Assembly: GCA_902621205.1 (NCBI GenBank)
Contig: CACNLH010000012.1
Coordinates: forward strand, 1-47,765
Direction of reading: 5' to 3'
Source of the DNA: an uncultured Alphaproteobacteria bacterium
GTDB lineage: Bacteria; Pseudomonadota; Alphaproteobacteria; HIMB59
Length of the DNA: 47,765 nucleotides
Shown here piece after piece: positions 8,505 through 19,190 of the stretch (its first letter is position 1; every line of letters starts with the position of its first letter). Under the pieces are notes generated by a model. It ran no database searches and was not told the origin of the DNA. It saw only the letters and a list, made by a program, of their open reading frames with translations. Both the position numbers and the translations under genes were made by a program.

Positions 8505-9088
8505 TGAAGTACTTACTGATATTTTTTCTATTATTATCAGGTTGTATTACAACCGATAGGTCTTTTAACACAGCAAATATTTGCGATATTTTCAAAACAA
8601 ATCCTAAATGGAAATCATATGCAGAAAAAACAAAAGAAAAATGGGGAGTTCCAGTTAGTTTGCAATTAAGCTTTATTAAACAAGAGTCCTCTTTTGAAAG
8701 AACTGCAAGGCCTCCGAGGAAAAAGGTATTGGGTTTTATACCTGGTTTAAGGCCATCAAGCGCTTATGGTTACAGTCAGGCCTTAGATGGAACATGGGAG
8801 GAGTATAAAGTTTCAACAAAAAACTTTAATGCCGATAGAAAAAATTTTAGAGATGCTAGTGATTTTATAGGTTGGTATGTTGATGGAAGTCACCGTCTGT
8901 TGAAAATTGATAAAAGTGATGTTTACAATCATTATCTTGCTTATCATGAGGGCAAGGGTGGGTATCAAAAAAAATCTTTTAACAAAAAAAAATGGCTTTT
9001 AGAGGTGGCAAAAAAAGTAGAACGTCAAGCTAAAGATTATTCTAATCAAATAACAAAATGTAATTTTCATAAAAATAGTGTGTTTTAA
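8504..9088 (+). CDS. lytic transglycosylase-like lipoprotein
   Basis: A 194-residue predicted lipoprotein. Residues 1-14 (MKYLLIFFLLLSGC) form a lipoprotein signal with the lipobox cysteine at 14. The body looks like an SLT/lysozyme-like domain: the QES at 60-62 gives the likely catalytic glutamate E61, followed by SAYGYSQALDGTWEEY near 84-99 and AYHEGKGGY near 147. Such enzymes cleave murein with 1,6-anhydro ends in the periplasm. The start is GTG within a TAGTG overlap with the aminopeptidase stop, and no ATG precedes the signal peptide. Followed without a gap by gshA. Confidence 0.82.
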   Translation: MKYLLIFFLLLSGCITTDRSFNTANICDIFKTNPKWKSYAEKTKEKWGVPVSLQLSFIKQESSFERTARPPRKKVLGFIPGLRPSSAYGYSQALDGTWEEYKVSTKNFNADRKNFRDASDFIGWYVDGSHRLLKIDKSDVYNHYLAYHEGKGGYQKKSFNKKKWLLEVAKKVERQAKDYSNQITKCNFHKNSVF

Positions 9089-10423
9089 TTGTTACAAAAA
9101 TCAGATCTTATAAATTATTTCTACTCCAATTTTACTGATCCTGAGTATAAAGGCATTGGAACTGAACATGAAAAATTTATCTTTTATAAAGATAATAAAA
9201 GATTTCAATTTGATGGAGAGGTAAGTATACAAAATTTATTTCAATTTTTCTTATCAAAGGGTTGGCAAAAAAAAGAATACAATAGTTTCAATCAATTAAT
9301 ATCTTTGTCTAAAAATGGTGCTAGCATTACTTTAGAGCCAGGGTGTCAACTAGAATTATCAGGTAAAATTTTAAAGAATGTTCATCAAACTTGTACGGAG
9401 TCTTATGAACATTTAAGAGAATTAAAAGAATATGCCGAATTGAATGAATTATGCATTTTAGGACTGGGATTTGATCCAATAAGTAAATTAGAGGATTTAA
9501 CTTTTATCCCAAAAGAGCGTTATAAAATTATGAGTGAATATATGCCTAAAGTTGGCTCAAGAGGATTAGATATGATGACCCGAACATGTACTGTTCAAGC
9601 AAATTTAGATTATTTTAATGAAACAGATCTAATTAAAAAATTTGTTGTTTCTAATAGAATTCAACCAATAGTTATGGGTATATTTTGTAATTCGCCCTTT
9701 CGTGAATCGAAATATAATAATTTAGTGAGTAATCGAATTTATACATGGCAAGACACTGATGATCAAAGATGTGGAATAAAAAGATCATTTCTGAACAAGA
9801 ATTTTTCTATTGAGGAATATGTTGATTTTGTTTTGGAAGTAAAAAACTATTTTTTAAAGATAAATGGAAAACAATATGACACAACTGATTATACTTTTAA
9901 TGAATTGTTAACTAAAAACACCGCAAATAAAGACCTTTCAAATTACAACATATCAATACAAGATTGGATAAATCATCTCTCCACAATTTTTACAGAGGTA
10001 AGATTAAAGTCATATATAGAACTTAGAGGTGCAGACGCTGGGAAATGGGAAATGATTTGCGCTCTTCCAGCATTTTGGGTTGGCATACTTTATGATGATG
10101 AAAATCTTGAACATCTTTGGAAAGAAACTAGTTCGTGGCAAGAGAATGATATTTTAAATTTGTATCTAGAGGTTCCTTATAAAGGACTTAACAGTAACTT
10201 TATTAATTCGCCCTTATATGAGCATGGTAAAAACCTTCTTAACCTCGCTAACAAGGGATTAGAAAAAAGAGGTTATCTAAATTCTGAAGGAAGAGATGAA
10301 AGTATTCATCTTGAAAAATTATATAATATTGTTGAAAAACAAAAAAATCCCGCAGATTTGTTAATTGAAGAGTTAAAGGGTAAAAAAGATATATTATCAT
10401 TATTAAATAATACCTATTATTGA
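9089..10423 (+). CDS. gshA: glutamate-cysteine ligase, GCS2 type
   Basis: A 444-residue gamma-glutamylcysteine synthetase of the plant/alphaproteobacterial class, the first step of glutathione synthesis (Glu + Cys + ATP). Recognisable features are IGTEHEKFIF near 23, LEPGCQLELSG near 85, MTRTCTVQANLDYFNE near 162, and the YIELRGADAG segment near 308. The start is TTG directly after the TAA of the preceding gene; the first in-frame ATG would remove conserved N-terminal residues, so TTG is chosen. gshB follows after 7 nt, so both steps of glutathione synthesis are on one transcript. Confidence 0.93.
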   Translation: MLQKSDLINYFYSNFTDPEYKGIGTEHEKFIFYKDNKRFQFDGEVSIQNLFQFFLSKGWQKKEYNSFNQLISLSKNGASITLEPGCQLELSGKILKNVHQTCTESYEHLRELKEYAELNELCILGLGFDPISKLEDLTFIPKERYKIMSEYMPKVGSRGLDMMTRTCTVQANLDYFNETDLIKKFVVSNRIQPIVMGIFCNSPFRESKYNNLVSNRIYTWQDTDDQRCGIKRSFLNKNFSIEEYVDFVLEVKNYFLKINGKQYDTTDYTFNELLTKNTANKDLSNYNISIQDWINHLSTIFTEVRLKSYIELRGADAGKWEMICALPAFWVGILYDDENLEHLWKETSSWQENDILNLYLEVPYKGLNSNFINSPLYEHGKNLLNLANKGLEKRGYLNSEGRDESIHLEKLYNIVEKQKNPADLLIEELKGKKDILSLLNNTYY

Positions 10424-10430
10424 ATTTGCT

Positions 10431-11375
10431 ATGAAATTTCTTTTTCAAATGGATGATCCCAAAAAAATAAATATTAACGAGGACTCTACTTATATGTTAA
10501 TCAAGGAGTCTTTAAATAGAGGTATAGATTGTTATTACAATGATCCAAGATGGGTATTTAGTGAGATTAATAAAGTTAATAAAATTAAATCTCATGTTTC
10601 TAGATTAAGTTTGAAAAAAAATAATCAGCTTTCGTATCAAAGAAAGACCCTAAAAGAAATTGATTTAGAACATATGAATGTCATTTTTATTCGACAAGAT
10701 CCACCCTTCGATTTAAATTATATTTCTAATACCTATTTATTAGATCAATTAAAAAAACCTTTAATTTTGAATAATTCAAAGGAGATTAGGAACTTCCCAG
10801 AAAAACATATTATGATGAACTTCCCAGAATTAACTCCCCCGACTTTAATATCATCAAATATAGAAGCCATCATAAAGTTTATAAAGAAGAATAAAGAGGT
10901 TATTATAAAACCCGCTTATGGAAATGGAGGATTAGGAATTCAAAAAATTAGCCATAATAAGACTAATCTCAGTACGTTCTTAAAAAATTACATAAAAAAA
11001 TTTTCGAATTGCCCAGTAATTATTCAAAGATTCCTTAAAAATTTCAAAAAAGGAGACAAAAGAATTATTCTCATAAACGGGGACATTGCTGGAGCTGTAT
11101 TAAGAGTGCCTAGAAGTAATAGCATAAAGGCAAATTTTCATGCAGGTGGAAGGGCAGTAGAAACCAATATCACTGATAAAGATAAGTACATTTGTAAAAA
11201 AATAAAATCATTTTTGGTGAAAAAAAAATTATTTTTTGTTGGTATAGATGTGATAGATGGCTATTTAACAGAAATAAATATTACATCTCCTACTGGAATT
11301 CAAGAAATCAACAGATTAAATAAAAGTAAGCTTGAAAAAGATATTATTGATTTTGTTTTAAGATCACTGAAATAA
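10431..11375 (+). CDS. gshB: glutathione synthetase
   Basis: A 314-residue ATP-grasp ligase that adds glycine to gamma-glutamylcysteine. The N-terminal MKFLFQMDDPKKI and the IRQDPPFDLNY segment near 84 are typical of prokaryotic GshB. The ATP-grasp core has VIIKPAYGNGGLGI near 155, QRFLKNFKKGDKRIILINGD near 200 and the metal-binding end EINITSPTGIQEIN near 283. It is the last gene of the rightward glutathione operon and overlaps the end of the convergent AsmA-like gene by 12 nt. Confidence 0.94.
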   Translation: MKFLFQMDDPKKININEDSTYMLIKESLNRGIDCYYNDPRWVFSEINKVNKIKSHVSRLSLKKNNQLSYQRKTLKEIDLEHMNVIFIRQDPPFDLNYISNTYLLDQLKKPLILNNSKEIRNFPEKHIMMNFPELTPPTLISSNIEAIIKFIKKNKEVIIKPAYGNGGLGIQKISHNKTNLSTFLKNYIKKFSNCPVIIQRFLKNFKKGDKRIILINGDIAGAVLRVPRSNSIKANFHAGGRAVETNITDKDKYICKKIKSFLVKKKLFFVGIDVIDGYLTEINITSPTGIQEINRLNKSKLEKDIIDFVLRSLK

Positions 11376-13556
11376 ATTTTCAAAAAGCTTATTTATATTT
11401 TTTTGAATTAAATCCTCTATAGGTTTTTTTACAGTCCCATCAGGTATGACTCTTTCATAGGAATAATTTCCATTTTGATATTTTATAACAAAATCCTCAT
11501 TATTAATAATATCAAAAATTGTAATTTTAAAATTATTCAAAGCTAATTCTAATTCTGCCTCTAAAATCTCTCCGTCTGGTGATGTTAAAATTAAGTTTTT
11601 AATTTTCAATTCATTCAAATTATTATTTGAAATTTGTCCAGAAATAGAACTACTTTGATTAATGAAAGAATTTGCTAATGTGTTTAACAATTCATTAATT
11701 TGTTCAAAATCCTCAATGTCTTGAGATAGAGATTGAATAAATAAAACTAGTGCAAATTCCTCTTCAGTAATATTAACATTAATATCACCATCTATGTTTC
11801 CAGATATATTTTTAATATTTTTAAGATTAACAGGTTCAGAAACATCTAAGGATAGATTAATTTTTCCTTTAATACGAGATGTATTTAAGAATAAACGATC
11901 AAAATTAGATAAATTTAAATCATTTAATTTTACTGTACCAGTAAACATCTGATTTTTAATTGATCCAGAAATATTTGAAATTTTATCTTTATTTATTAGA
12001 TCTAAATTTTCTATCAAAAATAGATCGTTGACAGGATCGACGTATAAGTTTGACTCTAAATAATCAAAGTCAACAAGATCCACAATATTCGTAAAATCTT
12101 CTTCAGTTAATTCAGAGATGATATTTAATAGTTCTGTTTTATTTAAATTTTCAATTCCAATATTCAAAGAGGCATTATTAAAATCATTAAGATCTAAATT
12201 ACCGTCAATCAATAAATTCGAATCTTCCAAATTAATAAATTGAAGATCTTCAATAGCTAAATTTGAGCCATTTATAAGGCCTCTCGCGTTGATATGTTCC
12301 GTATTTAATATTTTTAATAATCTAATTAATGAGTTAGATGGAATTAACTCAAATTGTCTAAATTGGTTTAATCGAATATCTAATTGTAGACTATTGATAT
12401 TATCAAGCCCATAAGTGCCGCTAATTTGAATAATATTTTCATCCTTATTAGTTATATTTATTTGATCAATTGTAAAAATATTATTTGCTAAATTGCTGGA
12501 TAATTCAATTTCATCAAATTCAAATTGCTTAACTAATTCCGAATAAGGTAAAAATTCTAATAATGCTGATAAGTCATCTTTGGAACTAGAGTTAAGACTA
12601 GCATTAAAGTTAGCATTATAAAAATCAAGATTTTCAATAGTTCCGTTTAAATCTAAGTTTGTTCCTTGATCAGAGACATACAAGATTTTATTTATAGTTA
12701 AACTATTTGAATTGTAGTTAAAATCAAAAGTTTTAATTATTCCTTGAGGAATGTCTATAATTTTATTGAAAATATTTATATTACTAATCATTTGAAATAA
12801 ATTATCTGAAGAGATATTTTGACCTCTAATTGATAAATCAGAACTAATGAAATTGCTTAAATTGATATTCCCCTCAATATTAATTTGTGATTTGTCAGCT
12901 AAAGTAATAACTAGGTCTTCAATATTTAATTTTTCTTTTACATATTCACCTTTTATGTCAAGACTTTGAAAATTTATTTTTTTTAAAACCTCCTGGTAAT
13001 TTTCCCCTAAAAGTAATACTAGTTCATCTATTTCCAGATTTTCTATGGAAAAATCAATTTTATTTATTTCTGAGTCAGTTGTATAAATATCAAAATATAA
13101 ATCAGAGCCTTTATATTTAAATTTATTTGATATTATTCTTGTATTATTGCCCTCGTTAGAGATCTTTAATTTTAAATTATCGATATCACCCTCTAGTAAA
13201 ATCGCATTATTAACAAAATTTGAATTTATATTTTCTATTCTTGCTTGGTTGAGTGTAATTGAAATATCATCTGCGTTAAAAATAGATCTAGAAATTTCAA
13301 TATCAGAAGCTGCTAAATCAGTTTGGATTAAATAATGATTAATTTTGAAATTTGAATTATCTATAGAGAGAATTGGTTTAGGCATAATTTTTAAAGTTTG
13401 ATTTGATAAACTGTTTAATGTAACAATACCTCTAGTTTCTCTTTCGACCATTTCTTGAGATAAAATATTCATAGGCAATCTTAGAAAACTAAGTCCAAGT
13501 AAAATCACTAAAATTAGAAGTATTGCTATGGGTATTAGGACTTTTAGTTTTTTCAT
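11364..13556 (-). CDS. AsmA-like inner-membrane-anchored protein
   Basis: A 730-residue protein with one N-terminal membrane segment (about 6-25, preceded by Lys-rich residues) and a long beta-rich, Asn/Ile/Leu-dominated periplasmic body with repeated patterns of about 25 residues (for example DLNGTIENLDF, DLNDFNNASLNIGIENL, NISGSIKNQMFTGTVKLNDL). This is the layout of AsmA/YhdP-type proteins, which resemble VPS13-like lipid-transfer bridges and act in outer-membrane lipid homeostasis. A specific subfamily cannot be assigned. The gene starts 9 nt after the antiporter stop and is probably cotranscribed with uvrB and the antiporter. Confidence 0.75.
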   Translation of the reverse strand: MKKLKVLIPIAILLILVILLGLSFLRLPMNILSQEMVERETRGIVTLNSLSNQTLKIMPKPILSIDNSNFKINHYLIQTDLAASDIEISRSIFNADDISITLNQARIENINSNFVNNAILLEGDIDNLKLKISNEGNNTRIISNKFKYKGSDLYFDIYTTDSEINKIDFSIENLEIDELVLLLGENYQEVLKKINFQSLDIKGEYVKEKLNIEDLVITLADKSQINIEGNINLSNFISSDLSIRGQNISSDNLFQMISNINIFNKIIDIPQGIIKTFDFNYNSNSLTINKILYVSDQGTNLDLNGTIENLDFYNANFNASLNSSSKDDLSALLEFLPYSELVKQFEFDEIELSSNLANNIFTIDQINITNKDENIIQISGTYGLDNINSLQLDIRLNQFRQFELIPSNSLIRLLKILNTEHINARGLINGSNLAIEDLQFINLEDSNLLIDGNLDLNDFNNASLNIGIENLNKTELLNIISELTEEDFTNIVDLVDFDYLESNLYVDPVNDLFLIENLDLINKDKISNISGSIKNQMFTGTVKLNDLNLSNFDRLFLNTSRIKGKINLSLDVSEPVNLKNIKNISGNIDGDINVNITEEEFALVLFIQSLSQDIEDFEQINELLNTLANSFINQSSSISGQISNNNLNELKIKNLILTSPDGEILEAELELALNNFKITIFDIINNEDFVIKYQNGNYSYERVIPDGTVKKPIEDLIQKNINKLFENLFQ

Positions 13557-13565
13557 TTATTCATT

Positions 13566-14492
13566 CTACAAATATAGGAACACAAAATAGATCATATAGG
13601 CTAATATAAAGCTAAGAGAAATTAATTTTCCAGCCAATTTTAAAGAAATAATTATAAAAAATAATAAAGAAGTCACTAAAAATAGCCATTTATCAATTTG
13701 ACTAAGTAATTCATAAAAATTTATATTTCCATTCATTAGCACAGCAATAATCGTTATTCCAAATATGTTGGCTATATTTGATCCGAGAATATTTCCAATT
13801 GCCAAATTATTTTGTTTTTTCAAAATTGATAAAATTGTTGCAATTACCTCAGGTAAAGAAGTACCAAAAGCAACAACTGTTATTCCAATCGTAGTTTCTG
13901 CAACACCAAATATGCTAGTTAAATCTTTTGCATAAACAATAAAATACTTAGAACTAAAAAATAAAGCTATAAATGCTAATATTATTCTTAAAATAATAAA
14001 AAAAGATGAAGAATGTTTTATCTTGGATATTGTGTTAGTTTCATCAATTGGTTTTTTTAATTCAAAATAAATAAAAAAACAAAGTAATCCAAAAAGTAAA
14101 ACACCGTACATGTAGCCAATATTAAAATTAAATATTATAAAAATAAAAAAAATGATTGAAAAAATTAAAAAAAATAAAAAAGTACTTTTATCCCTTTTAT
14201 CAGTTACTAACCTAGTAATGGGATATAACATGATACCCCCTACCAATAAAATATTTGCAATATTACTTCCAACAAGATTACCTGCTACTATTCCAACGGA
14301 ATTTAACTTTAATGCTTGAAATGTTGCTGCAAACTCAGGGAGGGAAGTGCCAATAGCTATAATAAATATTCCAACAAGGATTGGCCTAATTTTATAAACG
14401 TGTGAGATTAATATTGAATTTTTTATTGCAAAATCACATGACCATATTAATAGAGTAAGACTTATTAATACTCCTAATAAACTCTCAATCAA
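13566..14492 (-). CDS. calcium/sodium antiporter, YrbG family
   Basis: A 308-residue inner-membrane cation exchanger of the CaCA superfamily with about ten membrane segments. The two inverted repeats each carry the ion-binding alpha-repeat: [10 protein letters not shown] at 48-57 and [10 protein letters not shown] near 208, each followed by a [20 protein letters not shown] partner motif. These acidic and Asn residues coordinate Ca2+ and Na+. The TTG start overlaps the uvrB stop as TTGA, the same 4-nt arrangement seen at pgsA/moaD. Function in Ca export is known for the family; the physiological cation here is inferred. Confidence 0.9.
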   Translation of the reverse strand: MIESLLGVLISLTLLIWSCDFAIKNSILISHVYKIRPILVGIFIIAIGTSLPEFAATFQALKLNSVGIVAGNLVGSNIANILLVGGIMLYPITRLVTDKRDKSTFLFFLIFSIIFFIFIIFNFNIGYMYGVLLFGLLCFFIYFELKKPIDETNTISKIKHSSSFFIILRIILAFIALFFSSKYFIVYAKDLTSIFGVAETTIGITVVAFGTSLPEVIATILSILKKQNNLAIGNILGSNIANIFGITIIAVLMNGNINFYELLSQIDKWLFLVTSLLFFIIISLKLAGKLISLSFILAYMIYFVFLYL

Positions 14493-16471
14493 TTCACACC
14501 CATTTGATCTTTTTTAAGTTTCCTTATCTCATCCCTGAACATTGCAGCTTTTTCAAAATCTAAATTTTCAGCTGCAGATAACATTTTTTTCTCTAATTTT
14601 TGAACATGTTTTTCAAATTTATTAGGACTCAATTTATCAATTTCTGATGTACCCACAGTATAGCTATCTTTTTCATAGATGCTCTCGATAATTTCACCAA
14701 TATTTCTTTTCACTGATTGAGGGGTAATGTTATTTTTCTTATTAAACTCAATTTGTTTATTTTTTCTGTATTTTGTTTCCTCAAGAGCTGCTTTGATGCT
14801 TTTAGTTAATACATCTGCATATAAAATCACCTTTCCGTCTATATTTCTGGCTGCACGACCTATAGTTTGGACCAAACTAGTTTTTGACCTTAAATAACCC
14901 TCTTTGTCAGCGTCAAGAATGGCTACTAAGCCACACTCAGGAATATCTAGCCCTTCTCTGAGTAAATTAATACCAATTAAAATATCAATCTCCCCAATTC
15001 TTAAAGAGCGAATAAGTTTTATTCTATCAATAGTTTCAACATCAGAGTGCATATATTCAGCCTTTAAATTATGTTCTTTTAAGTAATTGGTTAAGTCCTC
15101 GGCATTTTTTTTTGTAAGAGTTGTAATCAATACTCTATTTTTATTATTGAGTGTTATTTTAATTTCACCCATCAAATCTTCCACTTGATTGACAGTTGTT
15201 TTGATCACACACTCAGGATCAATTAGACCTGTGGGTCGTATGATTTGTTCAACATACTCATTTTCGACTTCATTCAATTCCCATGGGCCAGGAGTTGCAG
15301 ATAAAAAAATAGTGGGGGGACGCATCATATTCCATTCTTCAAAAGTTAAAGGTCGATTATCCAATGCAGATGGAAGTCTAAATCCATAATCTGATAAAGT
15401 TTTTTTTCTAGATCGGTCACCTTTATACATTCCATTTATTTGAGGCACGGATACATGTGATTCATCAATTATAAGAAGCGAATTTTCTGGAATAAACTCG
15501 TATAGAGTTGGTGGTGCTTCACCAGGTTGTCTTCCACTTAAATATCTCGAATAATTCTCAATACCTGAACATGTTCCCGTTGCCTGTATCATTTCCAAAT
15601 CAAAATTAGTTCTCTCTTTTAATCTTTGAAATTCAAGCAACTTTTTTTCCTTATCAAACTCTTCTAGTCTTATTTTTAAATCTTTCTTAATTTCTTTAAT
15701 AGCGTTTTCTAATCTCGGTTTTGGAGTAATATAATGACTATTTGCAAAGATTTTTACTTCTTCGAAGCTTTGAATGAATTCGCCCGTGAGAGGATCAAAC
15801 TCTTTAATATCTTCTACCTCGTCTCCAAAAAAACTTATCCTCCAAGCTATATCCTCTAAATGCGCAGGAAAAACATCAACCCGATCTCCAGTTACTCGAA
15901 ACATACCTCTTCTAAAATCAATATTATTTCTTTTATACTGTAACTCTACTAATTCTCTCAGGAACTCCATTAAATTAATGTTCTGTCCTTTTTTTATTTC
16001 TAAAGTCATTTTAGAGTAAGAGTCAACGGACCCGATGCCGTATATACATGAAACACTTGCTACAATAATTACATCTTCTCTTTCTACTAATGATCTAGTT
16101 GCTGAGTGTCTAAAACGATCTATTTGCTCATTTATAGATGACTCTTTTTCTATAAATGTATCTGATCGAGGTACATAAGCTTCTGGTTGATAATAATCAT
16201 AATAACTCACAAAATACTCAACTGCATTTTTAGGAAACAATACTTTTAACTCCTCATATAATTGCGCAGCCAAGGTCTTATTTGGAGCCATAATCAATGT
16301 TGGTCTGTTATATTTTTCAATAACATTTGCAATTGTGAATGTTTTTCCAGAGCCGGTTACACCCAATAATACTTGGCTTTGTTTCCTTTTTTCTAAACCA
16401 TCAATCAATTTTTTAATTGCTTGAGGCTGATCTCCTTTAGGTTTATTTTCACTTACTATTTTAAATGGCAT
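14489..16471 (-). CDS. uvrB: excinuclease ABC subunit B
   Basis: A 660-residue UvrB, the helicase-like damage-verification subunit of nucleotide excision repair that is loaded by UvrA and recruits UvrC. Walker A is GVTGSGKT at 37-44. The damage-probing beta-hairpin region contains [20 protein letters not shown] near 88-107. The DESHVSVPQ motif is near 338 and helicase motif VI is QTIGRAARN near 536. The C-terminal UVR domain (about 618-655, [19 protein letters not shown]) binds UvrC. Complete and normal in length. Its partner uvrC is 10 kb away and frameshifted. Confidence 0.97.
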   Translation of the reverse strand: MPFKIVSENKPKGDQPQAIKKLIDGLEKRKQSQVLLGVTGSGKTFTIANVIEKYNRPTLIMAPNKTLAAQLYEELKVLFPKNAVEYFVSYYDYYQPEAYVPRSDTFIEKESSINEQIDRFRHSATRSLVEREDVIIVASVSCIYGIGSVDSYSKMTLEIKKGQNINLMEFLRELVELQYKRNNIDFRRGMFRVTGDRVDVFPAHLEDIAWRISFFGDEVEDIKEFDPLTGEFIQSFEEVKIFANSHYITPKPRLENAIKEIKKDLKIRLEEFDKEKKLLEFQRLKERTNFDLEMIQATGTCSGIENYSRYLSGRQPGEAPPTLYEFIPENSLLIIDESHVSVPQINGMYKGDRSRKKTLSDYGFRLPSALDNRPLTFEEWNMMRPPTIFLSATPGPWELNEVENEYVEQIIRPTGLIDPECVIKTTVNQVEDLMGEIKITLNNKNRVLITTLTKKNAEDLTNYLKEHNLKAEYMHSDVETIDRIKLIRSLRIGEIDILIGINLLREGLDIPECGLVAILDADKEGYLRSKTSLVQTIGRAARNIDGKVILYADVLTKSIKAALEETKYRKNKQIEFNKKNNITPQSVKRNIGEIIESIYEKDSYTVGTSEIDKLSPNKFEKHVQKLEKKMLSAAENLDFEKAAMFRDEIRKLKKDQMGVN

Positions 16472-16518
16472 ACTTGTAGAAATTTATAAATAAGTTTATA
16501 GATAACTAAATAAAAAAA

Positions 16519-17715
16519 ATGATTTCAAATAGAGTAAATAACATAAAACCATCACTAACAATAGCCACCAATATGAAGGCCCAGGAACTGAAAAGAGCTG
16601 GTAAGGATGTGATTGTTTTAGCAGCCGGAGAACCAGATTTTGATACACCTGATCACATTAAAAGCGCAGCTATTGAGGCCATAAATAAGGGTTTTACTAA
16701 GTATGTACCAGGTAAAGGAACACCAGACTTGCAGGTCGCAATTCAAAAAAAATTTCAAAGAGATAATAACTTAGATTATGAACTTGGTAATATTACAGTT
16801 GGAGTTGGTGGAAAGCATATAATTTATAATGCTTTCTCAGCAACTATTAATCAAGGTGATGAAGTTATAATCCCTGCTCCATATTGGGTGAGTTACCCCG
16901 ATATTGTAATTTTAAATGATGGAAAACCTATCATAGTTGAGTGTGGTGAGCAAAATGGTTTTAAAATCACACCTGAGGATTTGGAGAAAAATATATCTTC
17001 AAAAACAAAATGGCTGATGCTAAATAGCCCAAGTAATCCGACTGGATCTATGTATACCAAAGAGGAATTGGTAGCTATAGGAGATGTTCTTAAAAGTTAT
17101 GAAAATATTTATATTTTATCAGATGATATTTATGAAAAGATCGTTTACGACACCAATGAGTTCAAAACAATAGCTGAAGTTTGCCCATTTTTAAAAGAAA
17201 GAACGTTAACGATGAATGGATTATCCAAATCTTATTGTATGACAGGCTGGAGAGTAGGCTACGCAGCAGGTCCAGTTAGTCTCATCAATGCAATGAACAA
17301 AGTTCAATCACAAAACGTATCTTCAACAGCATCAATATCAATGGCGGCTTCTGTTGAGGCATTAAATGGAGATCAAAGTTTTATCATATCAAACAATGAA
17401 TCTTTTCTTAGAAGGCGTAATTTAGTTGTAAAACATTTAAATGAAACACCTGGATTGTCTTGCAGAACTCCAGAGGGTGCTTTTTACGTTTTTCCTTCAT
17501 GTAAAGGAGTTTTAGGTAAGACAACGGAGTCTGGTAAAAAACTCTTAACTGATGGTGACTTTATGGATTATCTTCTTGAAGAGGTGGGTGTTGCAGGCGT
17601 ACAAGGTTCTGCATTTGGGCTAGAGAGTTTCTTTAGAATATCTTATGCAACCTCTGATTCAATATTAGAGGATGCCTGCCAAAGAATTAAAACTGCTTGT
17701 TCTAAATTAAGTTAA
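16519..17715 (+). CDS. class I PLP aminotransferase, aspartate aminotransferase type
   Basis: A 398-residue fold-type I aminotransferase of the I-gamma/alphaproteobacterial AspC class, which interconverts aspartate/oxaloacetate and glutamate/2-oxoglutarate; some members also accept prephenate. Visible residues are VLAAGEPDFDTP near 34, NSPSNPTG at 169-176, the DDIYEKIVY stretch near 202, K237 in LSKSYCMTGWRVGY as the PLP lysine, and the substrate-carboxylate Arg near FFRISYA at the C terminus. It is divergent from uvrB with a 47 bp spacer and overlaps the end of the convergent pyk. Confidence 0.93.
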   Translation: MISNRVNNIKPSLTIATNMKAQELKRAGKDVIVLAAGEPDFDTPDHIKSAAIEAINKGFTKYVPGKGTPDLQVAIQKKFQRDNNLDYELGNITVGVGGKHIIYNAFSATINQGDEVIIPAPYWVSYPDIVILNDGKPIIVECGEQNGFKITPEDLEKNISSKTKWLMLNSPSNPTGSMYTKEELVAIGDVLKSYENIYILSDDIYEKIVYDTNEFKTIAEVCPFLKERTLTMNGLSKSYCMTGWRVGYAAGPVSLINAMNKVQSQNVSSTASISMAASVEALNGDQSFIISNNESFLRRRNLVVKHLNETPGLSCRTPEGAFYVFPSCKGVLGKTTESGKKLLTDGDFMDYLLEEVGVAGVQGSAFGLESFFRISYATSDSILEDACQRIKTACSKLS

Positions 17716-19143
17716 TTTACTATTAGAAATAATTTTAGCTATTCGAAGAATATTTGTATTTCCAACTTTTCCAAAAGGTACTCCAGCTGTAATTATTATT
17801 TTTTCACCATGTTTTAGAATTTTTCTTACCTTTGCTATTTTACATGCACGGTCAACCATCTCAGTTGATGATGAAATTTCATCTACAACATCCATAAAAG
17901 TACCCCAAGTTAAAGCATTTTGACGAGCAACTTTTTTATTAGTTGTTAATCCTATTAATGTCACATCAGGCCTCATTCTTGCGACTCTTAAAACAGATCT
18001 TCCTGATTGAGAAAATGTTGCAATACAATTGCATTCAGCAATGGTGGCTACTTCAAGTGCCGCAGTAGCTATAGCCTCTGTTGATGTTTTTACCATATTC
18101 AAATTATAATTTTGAATATTAGCTAAATATTTGGGATCACTTTCAACGCGTTTAATAATTTTATTCATCATTTCTACAGACTCTTTGGGATAATTACCAG
18201 CAGCTGACTCTGCAGATAACATTACAGCGTCTACTCCTTGAAATACTGCTGTAGCGACATCAGAGGCCTCAGCCCTTGTTGGTGTAGGTGAGTCAATCAT
18301 ACTCTCAAGCATTTGGGTTGCAACAATACATGGCTTTCCATATTTCCTGCAAGCAGCGACCATTGTTCTTTGATGTATTGGCACATCTTCTGGGTTGGTT
18401 TCAACACCCAGATCTCCTCTAGCAACCATTATTCCATCAGAATTTTCAGTTATCGACTCAATTTCTTTCATAGCAGAGGGTTTTTCTACTTTAACCATTA
18501 CTTTAAATTTTGCAGGAATAAGTTTTTTTGCTGTTAATAAATCTTTTGTAGTTTGAATAAATGAAAGAGCTATCCAATCAACATCAAGTTTTATTGCTAG
18601 CTCTAAATCTTTTTTGTCTTTTGGAGTAATTATTTTTAAATCAAGTTTTGTATCTGGAATATTCAATCCTTTGTTATTAGAAATTTCTCCACCATCTGTA
18701 ACAACACATTTAATTGCAGAAGCAGATTTTGATTTTACTTTTAACCTTACCTTACCATCATTCACTAACAGCCTTTGTCCGATTGCAATAGATTTGAAAA
18801 TTTCTTTGTGAGGCAAGTAGACTCGAGAACTATCACCGTCTTTTTTATTTTGATCAAAAGTAAATATTTGGTTTTTTTTTAGTTGTTCTTTGACATTTAG
18901 AAATCTACCAACTCTGAATTTGGGACCCTGTAAGTCACCTAAAATACAAATATAACGATCATATTTTTTTTCTAAATTTCTAATAATTTTAACTTTTTTT
19001 TTGTGATCCTCATGGTCACCATGACTAAAATTAAGACGAAATACGTCAGCACCAGATAAAAATAATTTCTCAATAGCTTTTTCAGTCTCACAGGCTGGTC
19101 CTAATGTTGCAACAATTTTGGCTTTACGGTTTCTAAGTTTCAT
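17707..19143 (-). CDS. pyk: pyruvate kinase
   Basis: A 478-residue pyruvate kinase (PEP + ADP to pyruvate + ATP). The barrel has ATLGPACETEKAI near 12, LNFSHGDHEDH near 38, MVKVEKPSAM near 221 with the catalytic Lys, MVARGDLGVE near 239 and GVDAVMLSAESAAGNYP near 305. The C-terminal allosteric domain is present. Many core SAR11 genomes have an incomplete lower glycolysis, so a normal pyk weakly favours HIMB59/AEGEAN-like relatives over typical Pelagibacter; this is inference. Divergent from the DUF1244 gene with a 47 bp spacer. Confidence 0.96.
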   Translation of the reverse strand: MKLRNRKAKIVATLGPACETEKAIEKLFLSGADVFRLNFSHGDHEDHKKKVKIIRNLEKKYDRYICILGDLQGPKFRVGRFLNVKEQLKKNQIFTFDQNKKDGDSSRVYLPHKEIFKSIAIGQRLLVNDGKVRLKVKSKSASAIKCVVTDGGEISNNKGLNIPDTKLDLKIITPKDKKDLELAIKLDVDWIALSFIQTTKDLLTAKKLIPAKFKVMVKVEKPSAMKEIESITENSDGIMVARGDLGVETNPEDVPIHQRTMVAACRKYGKPCIVATQMLESMIDSPTPTRAEASDVATAVFQGVDAVMLSAESAAGNYPKESVEMMNKIIKRVESDPKYLANIQNYNLNMVKTSTEAIATAALEVATIAECNCIATFSQSGRSVLRVARMRPDVTLIGLTTNKKVARQNALTWGTFMDVVDEISSSTEMVDRACKIAKVRKILKHGEKIIITAGVPFGKVGNTNILRIAKIISNSKLT

Positions 19144-19190
19144 TTGATTTGTTTAGAAATTAATAAATAACATGATATTAGTAAATTACC

